The notes under the pieces are model-generated. The model was not told where the DNA came from. It did no database searches and saw nothing but the letters and a program-made list of their open reading frames with translations. 64,000 bases of DNA, taken from positions 1 through 64,000 of the forward strand of contig CAZRYT010000001.1 of assembly GCA_964604415.1 (NCBI GenBank). The letters are read 5' to 3'. A program made the position numbers and the translations under genes. Below are positions 44,923-54,237 of this stretch, piece after piece. This DNA comes from CAZJQT01 sp964604415 (lineage in GTDB: Bacteria > Patescibacteriota > Saccharimonadia > Saccharimonadales > CAZJQT01). Each line of letters opens with the position of its first letter. Position 1 is the first letter of the stretch.

Positions 44923-45999
44923 ATGAATGTGATAAACCTATTTGATCGTAACGCTGCTGTTAGTGAACAAGAACAGATACACCCTCGTGAAAACGGGGGT
45001 GTTTTATTAGAACCACCTGTTCCCTATGACCTTGATGTTGTTAAACGGCGCCTACTATGGCAAACCGACATGGAAGATATTGGCCATTTTGAACGCTATG
45101 AAGTTACCTTTGATGATGGCAGTCGCTACCAAGAACAAAAGGCCATGCCACTCAACCAAGAGTATGATCTGGGTGTGTCAATGACCACGCCTTGGTGGGT
45201 TCGTATCTCTGGTTATGCCACCGAAGTTCAAAAGGAGTTAGCCAAAGAAGGTATTGCATCGGATTTAGTTGGTCCACCGGAATTTAACTTTAACATCAAG
45301 TCTATTTTTCGTTTCTTTGAGCAAGTCAAAATGGAACGGGATGCCTCTGTCCAGATGGTCTTGTTTAAGGAAGCCGCTCGCAGTGGCTTGTTCAGCGAAG
45401 AGGAAATGATGGCCACCGGCTATTCACGTGGAGCAATGATGATATGGTATTTGCTGGCCTTCGAGGAAGCTTTCGGTGTAAACCTCGCATATTTCGATTC
45501 TAATGATCCATGCTTGACAGAAGCGATCTCAGCCAGCGACGTGGATCTCCATGACCTTGATACCTATACTTATTTACCTCGCGAAATTTTGGCTGGTCGC
45601 GAAGCTATTAGACGGCACTCCAAAGAAGATAAGTGGCGGCTTGTAAAACATCATGAACGGGGCAGACATTTTCTCTTACAACACCTGGCGGTCGGAGCTT
45701 CAATACTAGACGGGCAGGCGGGCAAACCCCTGCCATTTATACCTAAGGATAAAACAGGATCGGTACGTTTGTATGATGATAGTATTGGCAACCAGGGCGA
45801 TAAGTTAAAAGCCAAGCTGGTTGGCCACCCATACATCCACGTCGGCGACAGGCGGGGTCTGCACGCATCAGGCATGAGCCCAAATGTGCGACGCGCGGCC
45901 GTCGGCCGTATCGCCATTGCCCAAAACTATCATAAAGAGCAGATACCTTTTGGGAATAAAGACTTACTTAAAATAACTTATTTACAAGAGACTGCCTAA
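44923..45999 (+). CDS. putative alpha/beta hydrolase, unknown substrate
   Basis: A 358-residue soluble protein. GYSRG at residues 166-170, preceded by hydrophobic residues and followed by AMMIWYLLAFEEAFG, looks like a nucleophile elbow of an alpha/beta hydrolase (candidate Ser168). An Asp in LAYFDSNDPCL and His residues in the C-terminal half (HPYIHVGDRRGLH) could complete a triad. The first 120 residues are not family-like. Not recognised further. Its TAA overlaps the stop of a remnant copy of the uvrB 3' end on the other strand. Confidence 0.55.
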   Translation: MNVINLFDRNAAVSEQEQIHPRENGGVLLEPPVPYDLDVVKRRLLWQTDMEDIGHFERYEVTFDDGSRYQEQKAMPLNQEYDLGVSMTTPWWVRISGYATEVQKELAKEGIASDLVGPPEFNFNIKSIFRFFEQVKMERDASVQMVLFKEAARSGLFSEEEMMATGYSRGAMMIWYLLAFEEAFGVNLAYFDSNDPCLTEAISASDVDLHDLDTYTYLPREILAGREAIRRHSKEDKWRLVKHHERGRHFLLQHLAVGASILDGQAGKPLPFIPKDKTGSVRLYDDSIGNQGDKLKAKLVGHPYIHVGDRRGLHASGMSPNVRRAAVGRIAIAQNYHKEQIPFGNKDLLKITYLQETA

Positions 46000-46070
46000 A
46001 GCTTACTTTTAACGTCGGCTATTATGTCGCGCAGTTCGGCGGCTTTTTCAAATTCCAAGTCAGTAAAGCC
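45996..46070 (-). pseudogene. remnant duplicate of the uvrB 3' end
   Basis: On the minus strand this short stretch encodes [20 protein letters not shown] followed by KL and a stop, nearly the same as the C-terminus of the intact UvrB, which ends [20 protein letters not shown]. At the DNA level 46012-46057 matches 47413-47458 at 44 of 46 positions. There is no upstream coding frame, so it is a leftover tail. Its stop codon overlaps the stop of the gene ending at 45999, just as the intact uvrB stop overlaps the lipoprotein gene. Confidence 0.85.
46012..46057. repeat. direct repeat, copy 1 (uvrB tail)
   Basis: 46-bp direct repeat, partner at 47413-47458, with 44 identical positions including a run of 36. 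The two copies bracket the lipoprotein gene. Confidence 0.95.
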
Positions 46071-46155
46071 AATTGAGCTACAAGTAAGCCGACTATTGGA
46101 CGATAACTATCAGAGGATACTTGTGTATTGTTCTATTATATGTTATTATACACTT

Positions 46156-47400
46156 ATGTCCGGTGAATTATTAACGCAGCGGGTTCGCGGTAGTGCTATG
46201 GCATTTGCCATGGCCGGTTCCTTGATACTGGGTGGCTGTGTAGAAAGCGGTCATACTTCAAAACAGACCAACTCTGCTTCAGCAGAATCCTCACCCTTTA
46301 CCGGGGCTCCCCAACAATGTATTGAGCCGACAATTGACGAGATTAACACAGCGGATCATTTACTCAGAGCACCCGAAGATCCGCTGGCGAGTATCCCAGT
46401 TTCCGTAAGTCAGAGAGGATCTGATTACGAGGATCAGATGGCAAAATATGCCGATTTCCTAAAACAAACGGCCGCCGAAGACCACGTAACTATCTTTGAT
46501 GGTGCACCTGCTGCCAATAACATTTATCACAACCTGGCTGGTATGAAACCCGCGCCTGAATCATTTGCCACGTATCTGACTGAGGTTCAACAGTTTTTAG
46601 ATCAACTCGGCGTGACCTTGACAGTAGCCGAACCCGGTGTAACGTACTCGTACGGTGGCCGCGTTCCAACTGCTGAAGAATTAGCCACAAAAAGTGCCGC
46701 CTATTTATTGGCTGATATTGCCACGGCTTTTTCTAACCTGCCCAAGGAATACGTCGAGTTGGCTGGTTTGAAGCACATTATCATCGTCGCTGGTACTGAT
46801 ACTGAGGATGTCGCCGGCTATGCCAATACCGAATATCCGCACGACACGATTGTCCTGGATATACTTAAAACTCCGGACCAATCAATTTCCCCTAGTGGCG
46901 TGAACCATGAACTCTATCACTTGATTGACGCTGCCAGTTGTGGCGCCGCAGATATGTTTAACGACCATGGGTTTGTAGCGTTAAATGGCGACCGTATGTT
47001 GTATTCAAACGTTCCGCTTGACACAAGACCTACCTATCCTTCATACAAAGACAGCTTCACAACAGAACAAAACAACGACACACAGATGCTCGTTAATGCC
47101 AACCAGCAAGCCGACAATACCTTGCGGTGTCAGATTGTTAGCCAAGAGCTCTCTGATCAAGCCGAAGTTGTAACCGTGTCAGACTATCATCCTAATCCTG
47201 CTGAAGATAAGGCCGAGATCGGCTCGGTTATTCCAAATACCAATGACTATGTTGAATTCGACAACCCGCAGTATGCCACCTTATACCCGAAATTTCGCTA
47301 CCTTTTAGCTCGTTTATATCATCAAAACCCCGGAATTGTCAGGTTCTTTGCCAAAACCAGCCGGCGCCCGATGGAAGATCCACTGCGGGCAAACTGCTAG
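46156..47400 (+). CDS. lipoprotein zinc metallopeptidase (putative)
   Basis: A 414-residue protein with an N-terminal lipoprotein signal: hydrophobic [12 protein letters not shown] with lipobox Cys28, then a Ser/Thr-rich spacer. HELYH at 251-255 ([21 protein letters not shown]) is an HExxH zinc site; the following Asp/Glu residues are candidate further ligands. No other family features are recognised. The start at ATG 46156 is chosen because the signal peptide begins there and TATTAT ends 6 nt upstream. The longer frame to 46024 reads through the uvrB-tail remnant. It is flanked by direct repeats of the uvrB 3' end. Confidence 0.75.
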   Translation: MSGELLTQRVRGSAMAFAMAGSLILGGCVESGHTSKQTNSASAESSPFTGAPQQCIEPTIDEINTADHLLRAPEDPLASIPVSVSQRGSDYEDQMAKYADFLKQTAAEDHVTIFDGAPAANNIYHNLAGMKPAPESFATYLTEVQQFLDQLGVTLTVAEPGVTYSYGGRVPTAEELATKSAAYLLADIATAFSNLPKEYVELAGLKHIIIVAGTDTEDVAGYANTEYPHDTIVLDILKTPDQSISPSGVNHELYHLIDAASCGAADMFNDHGFVALNGDRMLYSNVPLDTRPTYPSYKDSFTTEQNNDTQMLVNANQQADNTLRCQIVSQELSDQAEVVTVSDYHPNPAEDKAEIGSVIPNTNDYVEFDNPQYATLYPKFRYLLARLYHQNPGIVRFFAKTSRRPMEDPLRANC

Positions 47401-49361
47401 ATTTTAGACTTGATGTCGGCTATTATGTCGCGCAGTTCGGCGGCTTTTTCGAATTCCAGATTAGCGGCCGCTAGTTCCATTTGAGCGCTCAGGTCGCGGA
47501 TCAGATGGCCGTATTCATCTTTAGGAATTTTCTTGAGATCCAATTTGGCTTTCTTAGCTTCTTCAGGTAAGTCAGGACGCATACCTTTTTCAATAGTTTT
47601 AGCAATGCTGGTGGGAGTGATGTGGTGTTTTGTATTGTAATCTTCTTGGATTTTGCGACGGCGATTTGTCTCGTCAATGGCTCGCTTCATGCTGCCGGTG
47701 ACGTGGTCGGCGTACATTAGCACTCGTCCTTCCTGGTGGCGGGCGGCTCGGCCGATGGTTTGGATCAAAGCTTGCTCACTACGTAGAAAGCCCTCCTTAT
47801 CGGCATCCAAGATAGCTATTAGACTAACTTCTGGTAAGTCCAAACCCTCACGTAGTAGGTTAATGCCAACCACAACATCATAAGTACCTAGTCGCAGATC
47901 ACGCAGGATGTCAGTGCGCTCCAAAGTCTCAACGTCGCTATGAAGATAGGTAACTTTGATCTTAATTTCACTTAAATACTCGGTCAGGTCTTCGGCCATG
48001 CGCTTAGTTAAAGTTGTCACCAAAATACGCTGGCGCTTATCAATGGTAGCTTTTATTTCGTTGATTAAATCATCAATCTGGCCATCTATGGGCTTAAGTT
48101 CAATCTTCGGATCTAGCAAACCAGTTGGGCGAATAACCTGCTGAGCTGGCTTGGGACTGCGACTGAGCTCATAGTCAGCCGGCGTTGCGCTAACATAAAC
48201 CGCCTGGTTAATGTGCTTTTCAAACTCCGTAAAAGTCAATGGCCGGTTATCCAGAGCGCTAGGTAGCCTAAAACCATGTTCTACTAAGACTTCCTTGCGC
48301 GCTCGGTCGCCGTTGTACATGCCGCGTACCTGTGGCATGGTCATGTGCGATTCATCAATAAATAATAAATAGTCGTCCGGGAAATAGTCCATGAGCGTAG
48401 CTGGCTGTTCACCTGGCTCACGGTTAGTCAGATAACGACTGTAGTTTTCGATGCCTTTCACAAAGCCGGTTTCTTCCATCATTTCCAGATCAAACCGTGT
48501 ACGCTGTTCTAAGCGCTGGGCTTCTAGTAATTGTCCATTTTTCTTAAAGTAGCTTAGTCTCTCGGCTAGTTCGGCTTCAATTTTACCCAGAGCACCTTTG
48601 AGCTTTTGCTCTGGAGTAACATAGTGGCTACTTGGGAAAATTCGCACCTTTGAGGGTTTTTGTAAAATCTCGCCAGTCAACGGGTCAATTTGCGTGATTT
48701 TGTCTATTTGGTCACCAAAAAACTCCAGACGATAGGCTAGCTCTTCGCCGGCTGGAAAAACATCGACAGTATCGCCGCGCACCCTAAAAACACCACGATG
48801 AAAATCATGATCGTTGCGTTGGTATTGAATATCAGTTAAGCGTCTGAGTAGTTTGTCGCGTTGATGACGCTCGCCAAGTTTTACTTGCAGTGATAGGTTG
48901 CCATAGTCCTCAACTGAGCCAATTCCATAGATACAGCTGACTGAGGCGACAATGATGACATCACGCCGGGTTAAAAGCGCGTCAGTAGCCGCGTGGCGCA
49001 AGCGGTCAATCTCCTCATTTATCTGTGAATCTTTTTCTATGTAAGTATCGGATCGCGGGATATAAGCTTCTGGCTGATAATAATCAAAATAACTTACAAA
49101 GTAGTGCACGGCATTGTCTGGAAAAAACTGCTTGAATTCTGAGTACAGTTGAGCTGCTAGAGTTTTGTTATGACTAAGCACCAGAGTTGGCCTCTGCTGA
49201 TTAGCGATCAAATTGGCCATTGTAAAAGTCTTACCACTACCAGTTACTCCTAGCAGAACTTGTTCTTTAACTTTGTCTTCTAGGCCTTTGTTCAACTTAG
49301 CAATTGCCGACGGTTGATCGCCAGTTGGCTGATAATTGCTCTTTAGTCTGAGTTTAGTCAC
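47397..49361 (-). CDS. uvrB: excinuclease ABC subunit B
   Basis: DNA damage verification helicase of nucleotide excision repair. The 654 residues have Walker A GVTGSGKT (38-45), the beta-hairpin region [20 protein letters not shown], helicase motifs ([41 protein letters not shown]), and the C-terminal UVR motif ([20 protein letters not shown]) that binds UvrC. It starts with GTG; TACAAT (49368-49373) ends 6 nt before it, suggesting a leaderless GTG-initiated mRNA. Its stop overlaps that of the lipoprotein gene, and a second copy of its tail lies 1.4 kb away. UvrA and UvrC are not in the window. Confidence 0.97.
   Translation of the reverse strand: MTKLRLKSNYQPTGDQPSAIAKLNKGLEDKVKEQVLLGVTGSGKTFTMANLIANQQRPTLVLSHNKTLAAQLYSEFKQFFPDNAVHYFVSYFDYYQPEAYIPRSDTYIEKDSQINEEIDRLRHAATDALLTRRDVIIVASVSCIYGIGSVEDYGNLSLQVKLGERHQRDKLLRRLTDIQYQRNDHDFHRGVFRVRGDTVDVFPAGEELAYRLEFFGDQIDKITQIDPLTGEILQKPSKVRIFPSSHYVTPEQKLKGALGKIEAELAERLSYFKKNGQLLEAQRLEQRTRFDLEMMEETGFVKGIENYSRYLTNREPGEQPATLMDYFPDDYLLFIDESHMTMPQVRGMYNGDRARKEVLVEHGFRLPSALDNRPLTFTEFEKHINQAVYVSATPADYELSRSPKPAQQVIRPTGLLDPKIELKPIDGQIDDLINEIKATIDKRQRILVTTLTKRMAEDLTEYLSEIKIKVTYLHSDVETLERTDILRDLRLGTYDVVVGINLLREGLDLPEVSLIAILDADKEGFLRSEQALIQTIGRAARHQEGRVLMYADHVTGSMKRAIDETNRRRKIQEDYNTKHHITPTSIAKTIEKGMRPDLPEEAKKAKLDLKKIPKDEYGHLIRDLSAQMELAAANLEFEKAAELRDIIADIKSKI
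47413..47458. repeat. direct repeat, copy 2 (within uvrB)
   Basis: Partner of 46012-46057; 44/46 identical. This copy is part of the intact uvrB coding sequence. Confidence 0.95.
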
Positions 49362-49386
49362 CGTTTAATTGTAGCAGTCAGTAGAC

Positions 49387-49998
49387 TCAACCAAGTTGTT
49401 TGTGGTGGCCGTCTTGTTCCATAAACCATTTATGGCTGAGCTCAGCAGCGTTGAAGTCCTTGTACTCAATGTCCAGCATAGCTATAACCTTTTTGACCAG
49501 TCGGGCTGGGTTATCATCAAGAATCATATATTGACGGTTGACAGCCTCAAGACGGTCAAGTAGTTCGGGAATGATGTCAGCCGTGCCACCACTACCAACC
49601 AAGACACCACAAGGCATGCTAGACTCTAGGGCGGTGGTGAATTCATGCAAGCTACCAAAACGACCACCAACAGTAATGATGGCATCGCTTGACTGGACTA
49701 GATGGACATCACGACCAACGTAGTGCATGCCAGTAAAGTTGATAAAGTCATAAACCCCAAGTGGCAGGCGATATTTTGAAACATGTTCGCGCAAACTACT
49801 AGCCGGTGAAAAACCGATACTCATACCACCGTTTTCTTTGGCGGCTTTGGCTGCGTAAAACGGCAAGCCAACTGTTGCTCCGGTTGTCAAAATGTGTCCA
49901 GCTTTAGCTATAGCTTCACCCAAGTCAGCCGCTAGCTCGTGGGCGTTTTTAACAGTTTTGCCGCTAGCTGCTCCGGACACACAGATAGCATAATTCAT
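49387..49998 (-). CDS. LOG/SLOG-family Rossmann nucleotide-binding protein
   Basis: A 203-residue protein of the SLOG fold related to LOG and the TIGR00725 family. ICVSGAASGKTVKNAHELAADLGEAIAKAG, the glycine-rich LTTGATVGLPFYAAKAA, and the GGRFGSLHEFTTAL block (equivalent of PGGxGTxxE) are characteristic. Such proteins bind nucleotides or hydrolyse nucleotide derivatives; the activity here is unknown. Its ATG overlaps the stop of the upstream gene (ATGA), so the two are co-translated. Confidence 0.82.
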   Translation of the reverse strand: MNYAICVSGAASGKTVKNAHELAADLGEAIAKAGHILTTGATVGLPFYAAKAAKENGGMSIGFSPASSLREHVSKYRLPLGVYDFINFTGMHYVGRDVHLVQSSDAIITVGGRFGSLHEFTTALESSMPCGVLVGSGGTADIIPELLDRLEAVNRQYMILDDNPARLVKKVIAMLDIEYKDFNAAELSHKWFMEQDGHHKQLG

Positions 49999-51251
49999 AC
50001 AGCGAACTCCAGCTCCGATAGTACGTAAGGTTGGTCAAAAACTCTCTCTTCCAGCTGGTTGAGTAGTTGCCTTTCCAGCGCTGGTTGAGCCAAATAACGG
50101 CTATGCAGTTCGGGCCAAAGACTAGCTTGCATATGGTAGAATATTCGTCTTTCGTATGGCAGCTGATTTACTAGATTGATAGCTACGTCCAAGAGATTGA
50201 GGCTAACTGGACCATCTGGCGCTGGTAGAGCCACATAATCAAGCTGGTGCCAAAAATGCAGAGCTGGTTCAACCCTGAACAAGACAGCTTCGGCTTTGCG
50301 GTAAGCCAGGTCACTTGGCTGTACGTGCGGTTCAAAAATTTCCGGGTGATTTAAGCGCGACTTTTGCCCATAATGTCTAGCGATCATATGCCAGTTTATT
50401 GTCTGGCCTGCCAGATTAAAATCGTTGTTAGTTTTGTGGGTTAAAACATCGTCAATCAAACCACCAAAATGCGGTTGAACTTGATGAAACTTAAGGTATG
50501 AGCTGTGGATGCGGATCTCACATATTTCTTTGAGGCCATGAGCAAGGCTCAACAGCATCAGTCCTGGTCGATTAGGGATTTCTAGCGGCAAGACCACAAC
50601 CATGCCTGCCTCCCACGAGCTAACTACAAAACTGTGGTTACTAGCTACGTGTACTTGAGCCAATTTGCTCCACCGCTTAGCTTCCGGGTATAGAACTTCG
50701 ACTGGCTTAGTCTCAAAATCGGATGATTCTAGCCGTTGGTACAAGTAACTAAGTTTGCTATGCCATCCACTCGACTCAGTCTGTTTAGCTAGACATAGCA
50801 AAGCGGCTACGTTCTCTCGCTTTAACATCGAGTCAGCTGAGCGGTAATGCAACTGTCTCATAAGATTTTTGGGTGGATTTTTGGACAAAAGTCGGCGGAT
50901 ACTGGCGGCTTTTAGCGTCCAAGCCGATCTGGGTATTTTCAGACGGTTCAAGACTTGGGCAGATCTTTGCAAAATAAAAGTACTGTTATTAGTGTCTGCG
51001 AGTCCCAGTTTTCTCATCAAGAACTCATCGTGCAACTTAGCTAAGCCCAGAGCGGCGTTGTAGAGCTCTTTGGGTGTTGTATCGCGTGGATCCAGTCCAA
51101 GAGCACGGGTTTTTTGGTGAAGCGAGCCATATATTTCCGCCGACAAACGGATATCAACACCGGGCTGGCCACTGGCAGCTTCCAGCCGGTGGATTCTATC
51201 GGCCAACTCGCGCCTATCGGTTTGGGTTAAATCAGCGATTAATTTACACAT
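49995..51251 (-). CDS. unknown 418-residue protein
   Basis: A soluble, largely helical protein that I do not recognise. It contains many Leu/Arg-rich helices (LADRIHRLEAASGQ, LNRLKIPRSAWTLKAASIRR) and a middle part with SHSFVVSSWEAGMVVVLPLEI-like strands and HGLKEICEIRIHSSYLKFHQ. No metal-binding signature stands out. A likely promoter is TTTACG (51309-51314), 17 nt, TATGCT (51286-51291), about 35 nt before the ATG. An A/G-rich stretch precedes the start. It is translationally coupled to the LOG-like gene, which suggests a functional link. Confidence 0.65.
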   Translation of the reverse strand: MCKLIADLTQTDRRELADRIHRLEAASGQPGVDIRLSAEIYGSLHQKTRALGLDPRDTTPKELYNAALGLAKLHDEFLMRKLGLADTNNSTFILQRSAQVLNRLKIPRSAWTLKAASIRRLLSKNPPKNLMRQLHYRSADSMLKRENVAALLCLAKQTESSGWHSKLSYLYQRLESSDFETKPVEVLYPEAKRWSKLAQVHVASNHSFVVSSWEAGMVVVLPLEIPNRPGLMLLSLAHGLKEICEIRIHSSYLKFHQVQPHFGGLIDDVLTHKTNNDFNLAGQTINWHMIARHYGQKSRLNHPEIFEPHVQPSDLAYRKAEAVLFRVEPALHFWHQLDYVALPAPDGPVSLNLLDVAINLVNQLPYERRIFYHMQASLWPELHSRYLAQPALERQLLNQLEERVFDQPYVLSELEFAV

Positions 51252-51285
51252 TTTCTTTTCTTTTTACTTGTGCCCTGTTGACTTA

Positions 51286-51314
51286 AGCATAACACCGCTA
51301 GACATAAGCGTAAA
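51286..51314 (-). promoter_or_regulatory. promoter of the 418-residue unknown gene
   Basis: TTTACG, 17-nt spacer, TATGCT on the minus strand, in the 66-bp gap after the PfkB kinase gene. Both boxes match consensus at four of six positions. Confidence 0.4.
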
Positions 51315-51317
51315 GAG

Positions 51318-52319
51318 TTATTTGAAGGGTTCTGGCTTGTACCAACTGGGTGCTTTTTGCAACCATTCGCCTATTTCTTGCTCGGTTAATAGGCCGGCCT
51401 GAGCCCCAACTTTCTGAACCACGCTCATAGAGTTGATCGGTGCCCACTGCAGAGCCCCTTCTATAGAGTTGCCCTTCGCCAAAGCAGCCACAAAAGTACT
51501 AGAAAAAGCATCGCCAGCACCAGTGCGCTCAAAGGGTGGCGCTGGGTCGGGATACGGCGGCATTTTAAGTTTTTGGTTGCCATCGGAGGCATAAGCACCA
51601 GCCGGCCCATCAGTAATGACTACCATTTTAGGCCCAAGCTTATGGAGTCTGGCAAATAAGTCATTGATATTATCGGCTTTGCCGCCGGAAATCTTGGCGG
51701 CTTCTTCACGGTTCACAATCAAGACTGCCGAGTGTTGATAGAGCTTAGCCAAACGCTCAGCGCCAGCCTCAATCTGAAAAGTTCCAGGCTGAAAGGCCAT
51801 ATTAATCTCCGGGTTTCGCTCCAACCAATCAGCTATATCATCATGCATACTAAGAGCGTGCTGGCTAATTGAACTAAAATAAACCCACTTCGGCAGTTCT
51901 TTTGGAGACAAGTGCGGCCAATGGTAGTCATACTCCTCATGTTTGATTAGAATTGTGCGTTCTTCTTTGTACCAAAGTACGTAATGATAATTGCTCTTCT
52001 TGTCTGGATTGATATGGACAAAACGTGTATCAACCTTGGCTTGGTGCAGGGCATTTATCATGTCACGGCCATGTTGATCGCCACCAACATTGGTCACAAA
52101 GCCGCTTTTGAGCCCAAGCTTGGCAAAAGCTACGGCGGCATTGCTGGCATTGCCAACGGCTTCAATAACCTCAGCATGGTCAAATGGCAGCTTGGTGGCA
52201 AACGGCATAGTTAGCCATTTACCATTGGCATTTTCGTAAGACACCGCTTGATCATCAAGCAGTTTTATAAAAGCGTCCGTTACGACGTCACCGACGGCTA
52301 AAACGTCAAATTGATCCAT
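51318..52319 (-). CDS. PfkB/ribokinase-family kinase
   Basis: A 333-residue sugar or nucleoside kinase. Signatures: N-terminal DVLAVGDVVTDAFIK, the glycine pair NVGGDQHGRD, ITDGPAGAYASDG, and the catalytic anion-hole motif ERTGAGDAFSSTF with the base Asp in GAGD. Substrate is not evident: it could be a phosphofructokinase-2 or tagatose-6-phosphate-kinase-like enzyme given the adjacent class II aldolase, or an adenosine kinase-like enzyme. It is the last gene of the rpiB-rpe-tkt-fba operon, 21 nt after the aldolase, with GGTGGG near the ATG. Confidence 0.85.
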   Translation of the reverse strand: MDQFDVLAVGDVVTDAFIKLLDDQAVSYENANGKWLTMPFATKLPFDHAEVIEAVGNASNAAVAFAKLGLKSGFVTNVGGDQHGRDMINALHQAKVDTRFVHINPDKKSNYHYVLWYKEERTILIKHEEYDYHWPHLSPKELPKWVYFSSISQHALSMHDDIADWLERNPEINMAFQPGTFQIEAGAERLAKLYQHSAVLIVNREEAAKISGGKADNINDLFARLHKLGPKMVVITDGPAGAYASDGNQKLKMPPYPDPAPPFERTGAGDAFSSTFVAALAKGNSIEGALQWAPINSMSVVQKVGAQAGLLTEQEIGEWLQKAPSWYKPEPFK

Positions 52320-52340
52320 GTTTGCCCACCATACTAACTC

Positions 52341-53255
52341 CTAGTCTACCACGGCCTTTCCAGCCGAATTAAACATATCAATCTTTTCCTCAACTACTTC
52401 CTGAACGGCGGCAATTACTTTATCCATCAACTTAACAACAGCATACTCCGTAGGGTTGTCGGCTAGTACTTTTTCTAAGGTTTTGCGGTAAGCTACGCGC
52501 ATATCAGAGTTAATATTAACCTTGCTGACTCCGACTCTGATAGCGTCAACAAAATAGTGTCCTGGCGTACCACTACCACCATGTAGGCTGATATTACAAT
52601 CCAAGGCTGCGCGAATTTTTTTCAGTAAATCAATGTCCAGCATTTTGGGGACTGGGTATTGACCGTGAAGGTTGCCGATGGCGGCCGCATAGGTATCAAT
52701 TCCGGTAGCCTCAACAAATTGTTTGGCTTCTTCAGGCACCGTGAAATGCTTCTTGATTTCAGCGTAATCTATTTTCTCTTTATGTAAGTTAGAACTACCA
52801 GCAAAATAATGTGGCTCACTCTCAACCAACGCCCCAGTTAATTTGGCGTATTCAACGATCTGTTTGGTTTCGGTGATTATTTCTTCAGGAGTTGCGTTGT
52901 TACGGGCTTTGCTGATATCAATATGAATAAATTCAAAACCGGCTTCTATGCCAGCAATAGCACCAGCAATGGTTGGGCTATGATCTAAGTTGATATACAT
53001 TTCTACGCCTAGTTGATCACGGTAGTTATCAACCATATCGCGGACATTATCCAGCCCGATGGCGTCTGCTTCATCCTGGCTAACTTCAACCATCAATGGC
53101 GCTTTTTTGGCTGCTGCCGCTTGGGCAACCGCTTTCAAGGTTTCTTGGTTATCTAGGTTGAAGGCGCCTAGGGCAAAATGTTCCTGGCGTGCCCTGGCCA
53201 TAGCGGCTCGGGCTTTTTGACAGTTTTCCCTAATTTGTTCCAATGCTAGTGGCAT
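52341..53255 (-). CDS. class II fructose/tagatose-bisphosphate aldolase
   Basis: Zinc-dependent aldolase, 304 residues. Seen: YINLDHSPTIAGAIAGIEAG (zinc His and catalytic Asp region), FIHIDIS, AAAIGNLHGQYPV (zinc His), ISLHGGSGTPG (zinc His), and VSKVNINSDMR (phosphate site). The overall pattern is that of the Fba/KbaY/GatY family; fructose-1,6-bisphosphate is the likely substrate in the context of GAPDH and transketolase, but sedoheptulose-1,7-bisphosphate or tagatose-bisphosphate cannot be excluded. It starts 1 nt after the transketolase C-subunit stop. Confidence 0.9.
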   Translation of the reverse strand: MPLALEQIRENCQKARAAMARARQEHFALGAFNLDNQETLKAVAQAAAAKKAPLMVEVSQDEADAIGLDNVRDMVDNYRDQLGVEMYINLDHSPTIAGAIAGIEAGFEFIHIDISKARNNATPEEIITETKQIVEYAKLTGALVESEPHYFAGSSNLHKEKIDYAEIKKHFTVPEEAKQFVEATGIDTYAAAIGNLHGQYPVPKMLDIDLLKKIRAALDCNISLHGGSGTPGHYFVDAIRVGVSKVNINSDMRVAYRKTLEKVLADNPTEYAVVKLMDKVIAAVQEVVEEKIDMFNSAGKAVVD

Positions 53256-53256
53256 A

Positions 53257-54237
53257 TCAGGTTTTCCTATCCATTAAGACGTGGGCCGCCATCATTATGT
53301 GTTTAGCAGTTAGGCCAAAATGCTCTAATAATTCTTCCGGATCGCCGGATTCGCCAAAATGATCCTGCATACCAAGGCGTTTTAATGGCGTTGGCAACTC
53401 TTCGCCGAGTAGTTCGGCCACAGCGCCACCAAGACCACCGTTGATCTGGGCTTCTTCTATGGTTATGACGGCGCGGGTTTTGCGCGCGCTTCTAAGGATT
53501 GTTTCTTTGTCTAGCGGCTTGATGGTTGGGCAATGAATAACTTCAGTATCTATGCCTTCTTTGTAGAGTTTCTCGGCTGCCACTAAGGCTTGATAGGTCA
53601 TGCTGCCCGTGGCTATGATGGTCAATTCATTACCACCAGCATGGACATAAGCCTGTCCAATTTTAAAAGGTGTTCTATCGGTAGTAAAAATCGGCGTCGC
53701 TTCACGCGCTAAGCGCATATAGTTTGGGCGTTTGTCTTTAGCCATGGCTAGTGTCGCACGCTCAGCTTCTAGGCTATCACCTGGAGCAATCACGACCATA
53801 TTAGGTAGGGCTCGCATCAGAGCCAGGTCTTCCAGCATCTGATGAGTTGCGCCATCCGGGCCGACACTGACGCCGGCGTGCGAACCAATAATCTTAACCG
53901 GACGGTTATTTAGACAAATAGTAGTGCGGATTTGCTCCCAGTTGCGCCCTGGACTAAAAGCAGCATAGCTAGATACAAATGGGATCTTACCCATAGCAGC
54001 TAGACCCGAGCCAACTGTTACTAAGTTTTGTTCGGCCACACCAATTTCTATAAAACGCTCAGGAAACTCGTCTCTAAATAAATGCATTTGGGTTGATTCG
54101 GTCAAATCAGCACAAGCGGCCACAACGTTGGCGTCTAGTTTACCGGCTGTTAGTAGCCCACGGCCAAAGCCTTTACGGATCGGCTCTTTGGCGATATCTT
54201 TGGCTAAAACATCTTTGATTAAATGTAGATCGTCCAT
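53257..54237 (-). CDS. transketolase, C-terminal subunit
   Basis: A 326-residue protein covering the pyrimidine-binding and C-terminal domains of transketolase: DLTESTQMHLFRDEFPERFIEIGVAEQNLVTVGSGLA with the conserved Glu for thiamine diphosphate activation, then the GSHAGVSVGPDGATHQMLED block and C-terminal domain (VITIEEAQINGGLGGAVAE). The single-chain enzyme of most bacteria is here split. The start codon shares a base with the stop of the N-terminal subunit. Confidence 0.94.
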   Translation of the reverse strand: MDDLHLIKDVLAKDIAKEPIRKGFGRGLLTAGKLDANVVAACADLTESTQMHLFRDEFPERFIEIGVAEQNLVTVGSGLAAMGKIPFVSSYAAFSPGRNWEQIRTTICLNNRPVKIIGSHAGVSVGPDGATHQMLEDLALMRALPNMVVIAPGDSLEAERATLAMAKDKRPNYMRLAREATPIFTTDRTPFKIGQAYVHAGGNELTIIATGSMTYQALVAAEKLYKEGIDTEVIHCPTIKPLDKETILRSARKTRAVITIEEAQINGGLGGAVAELLGEELPTPLKRLGMQDHFGESGDPEELLEHFGLTAKHIMMAAHVLMDRKT

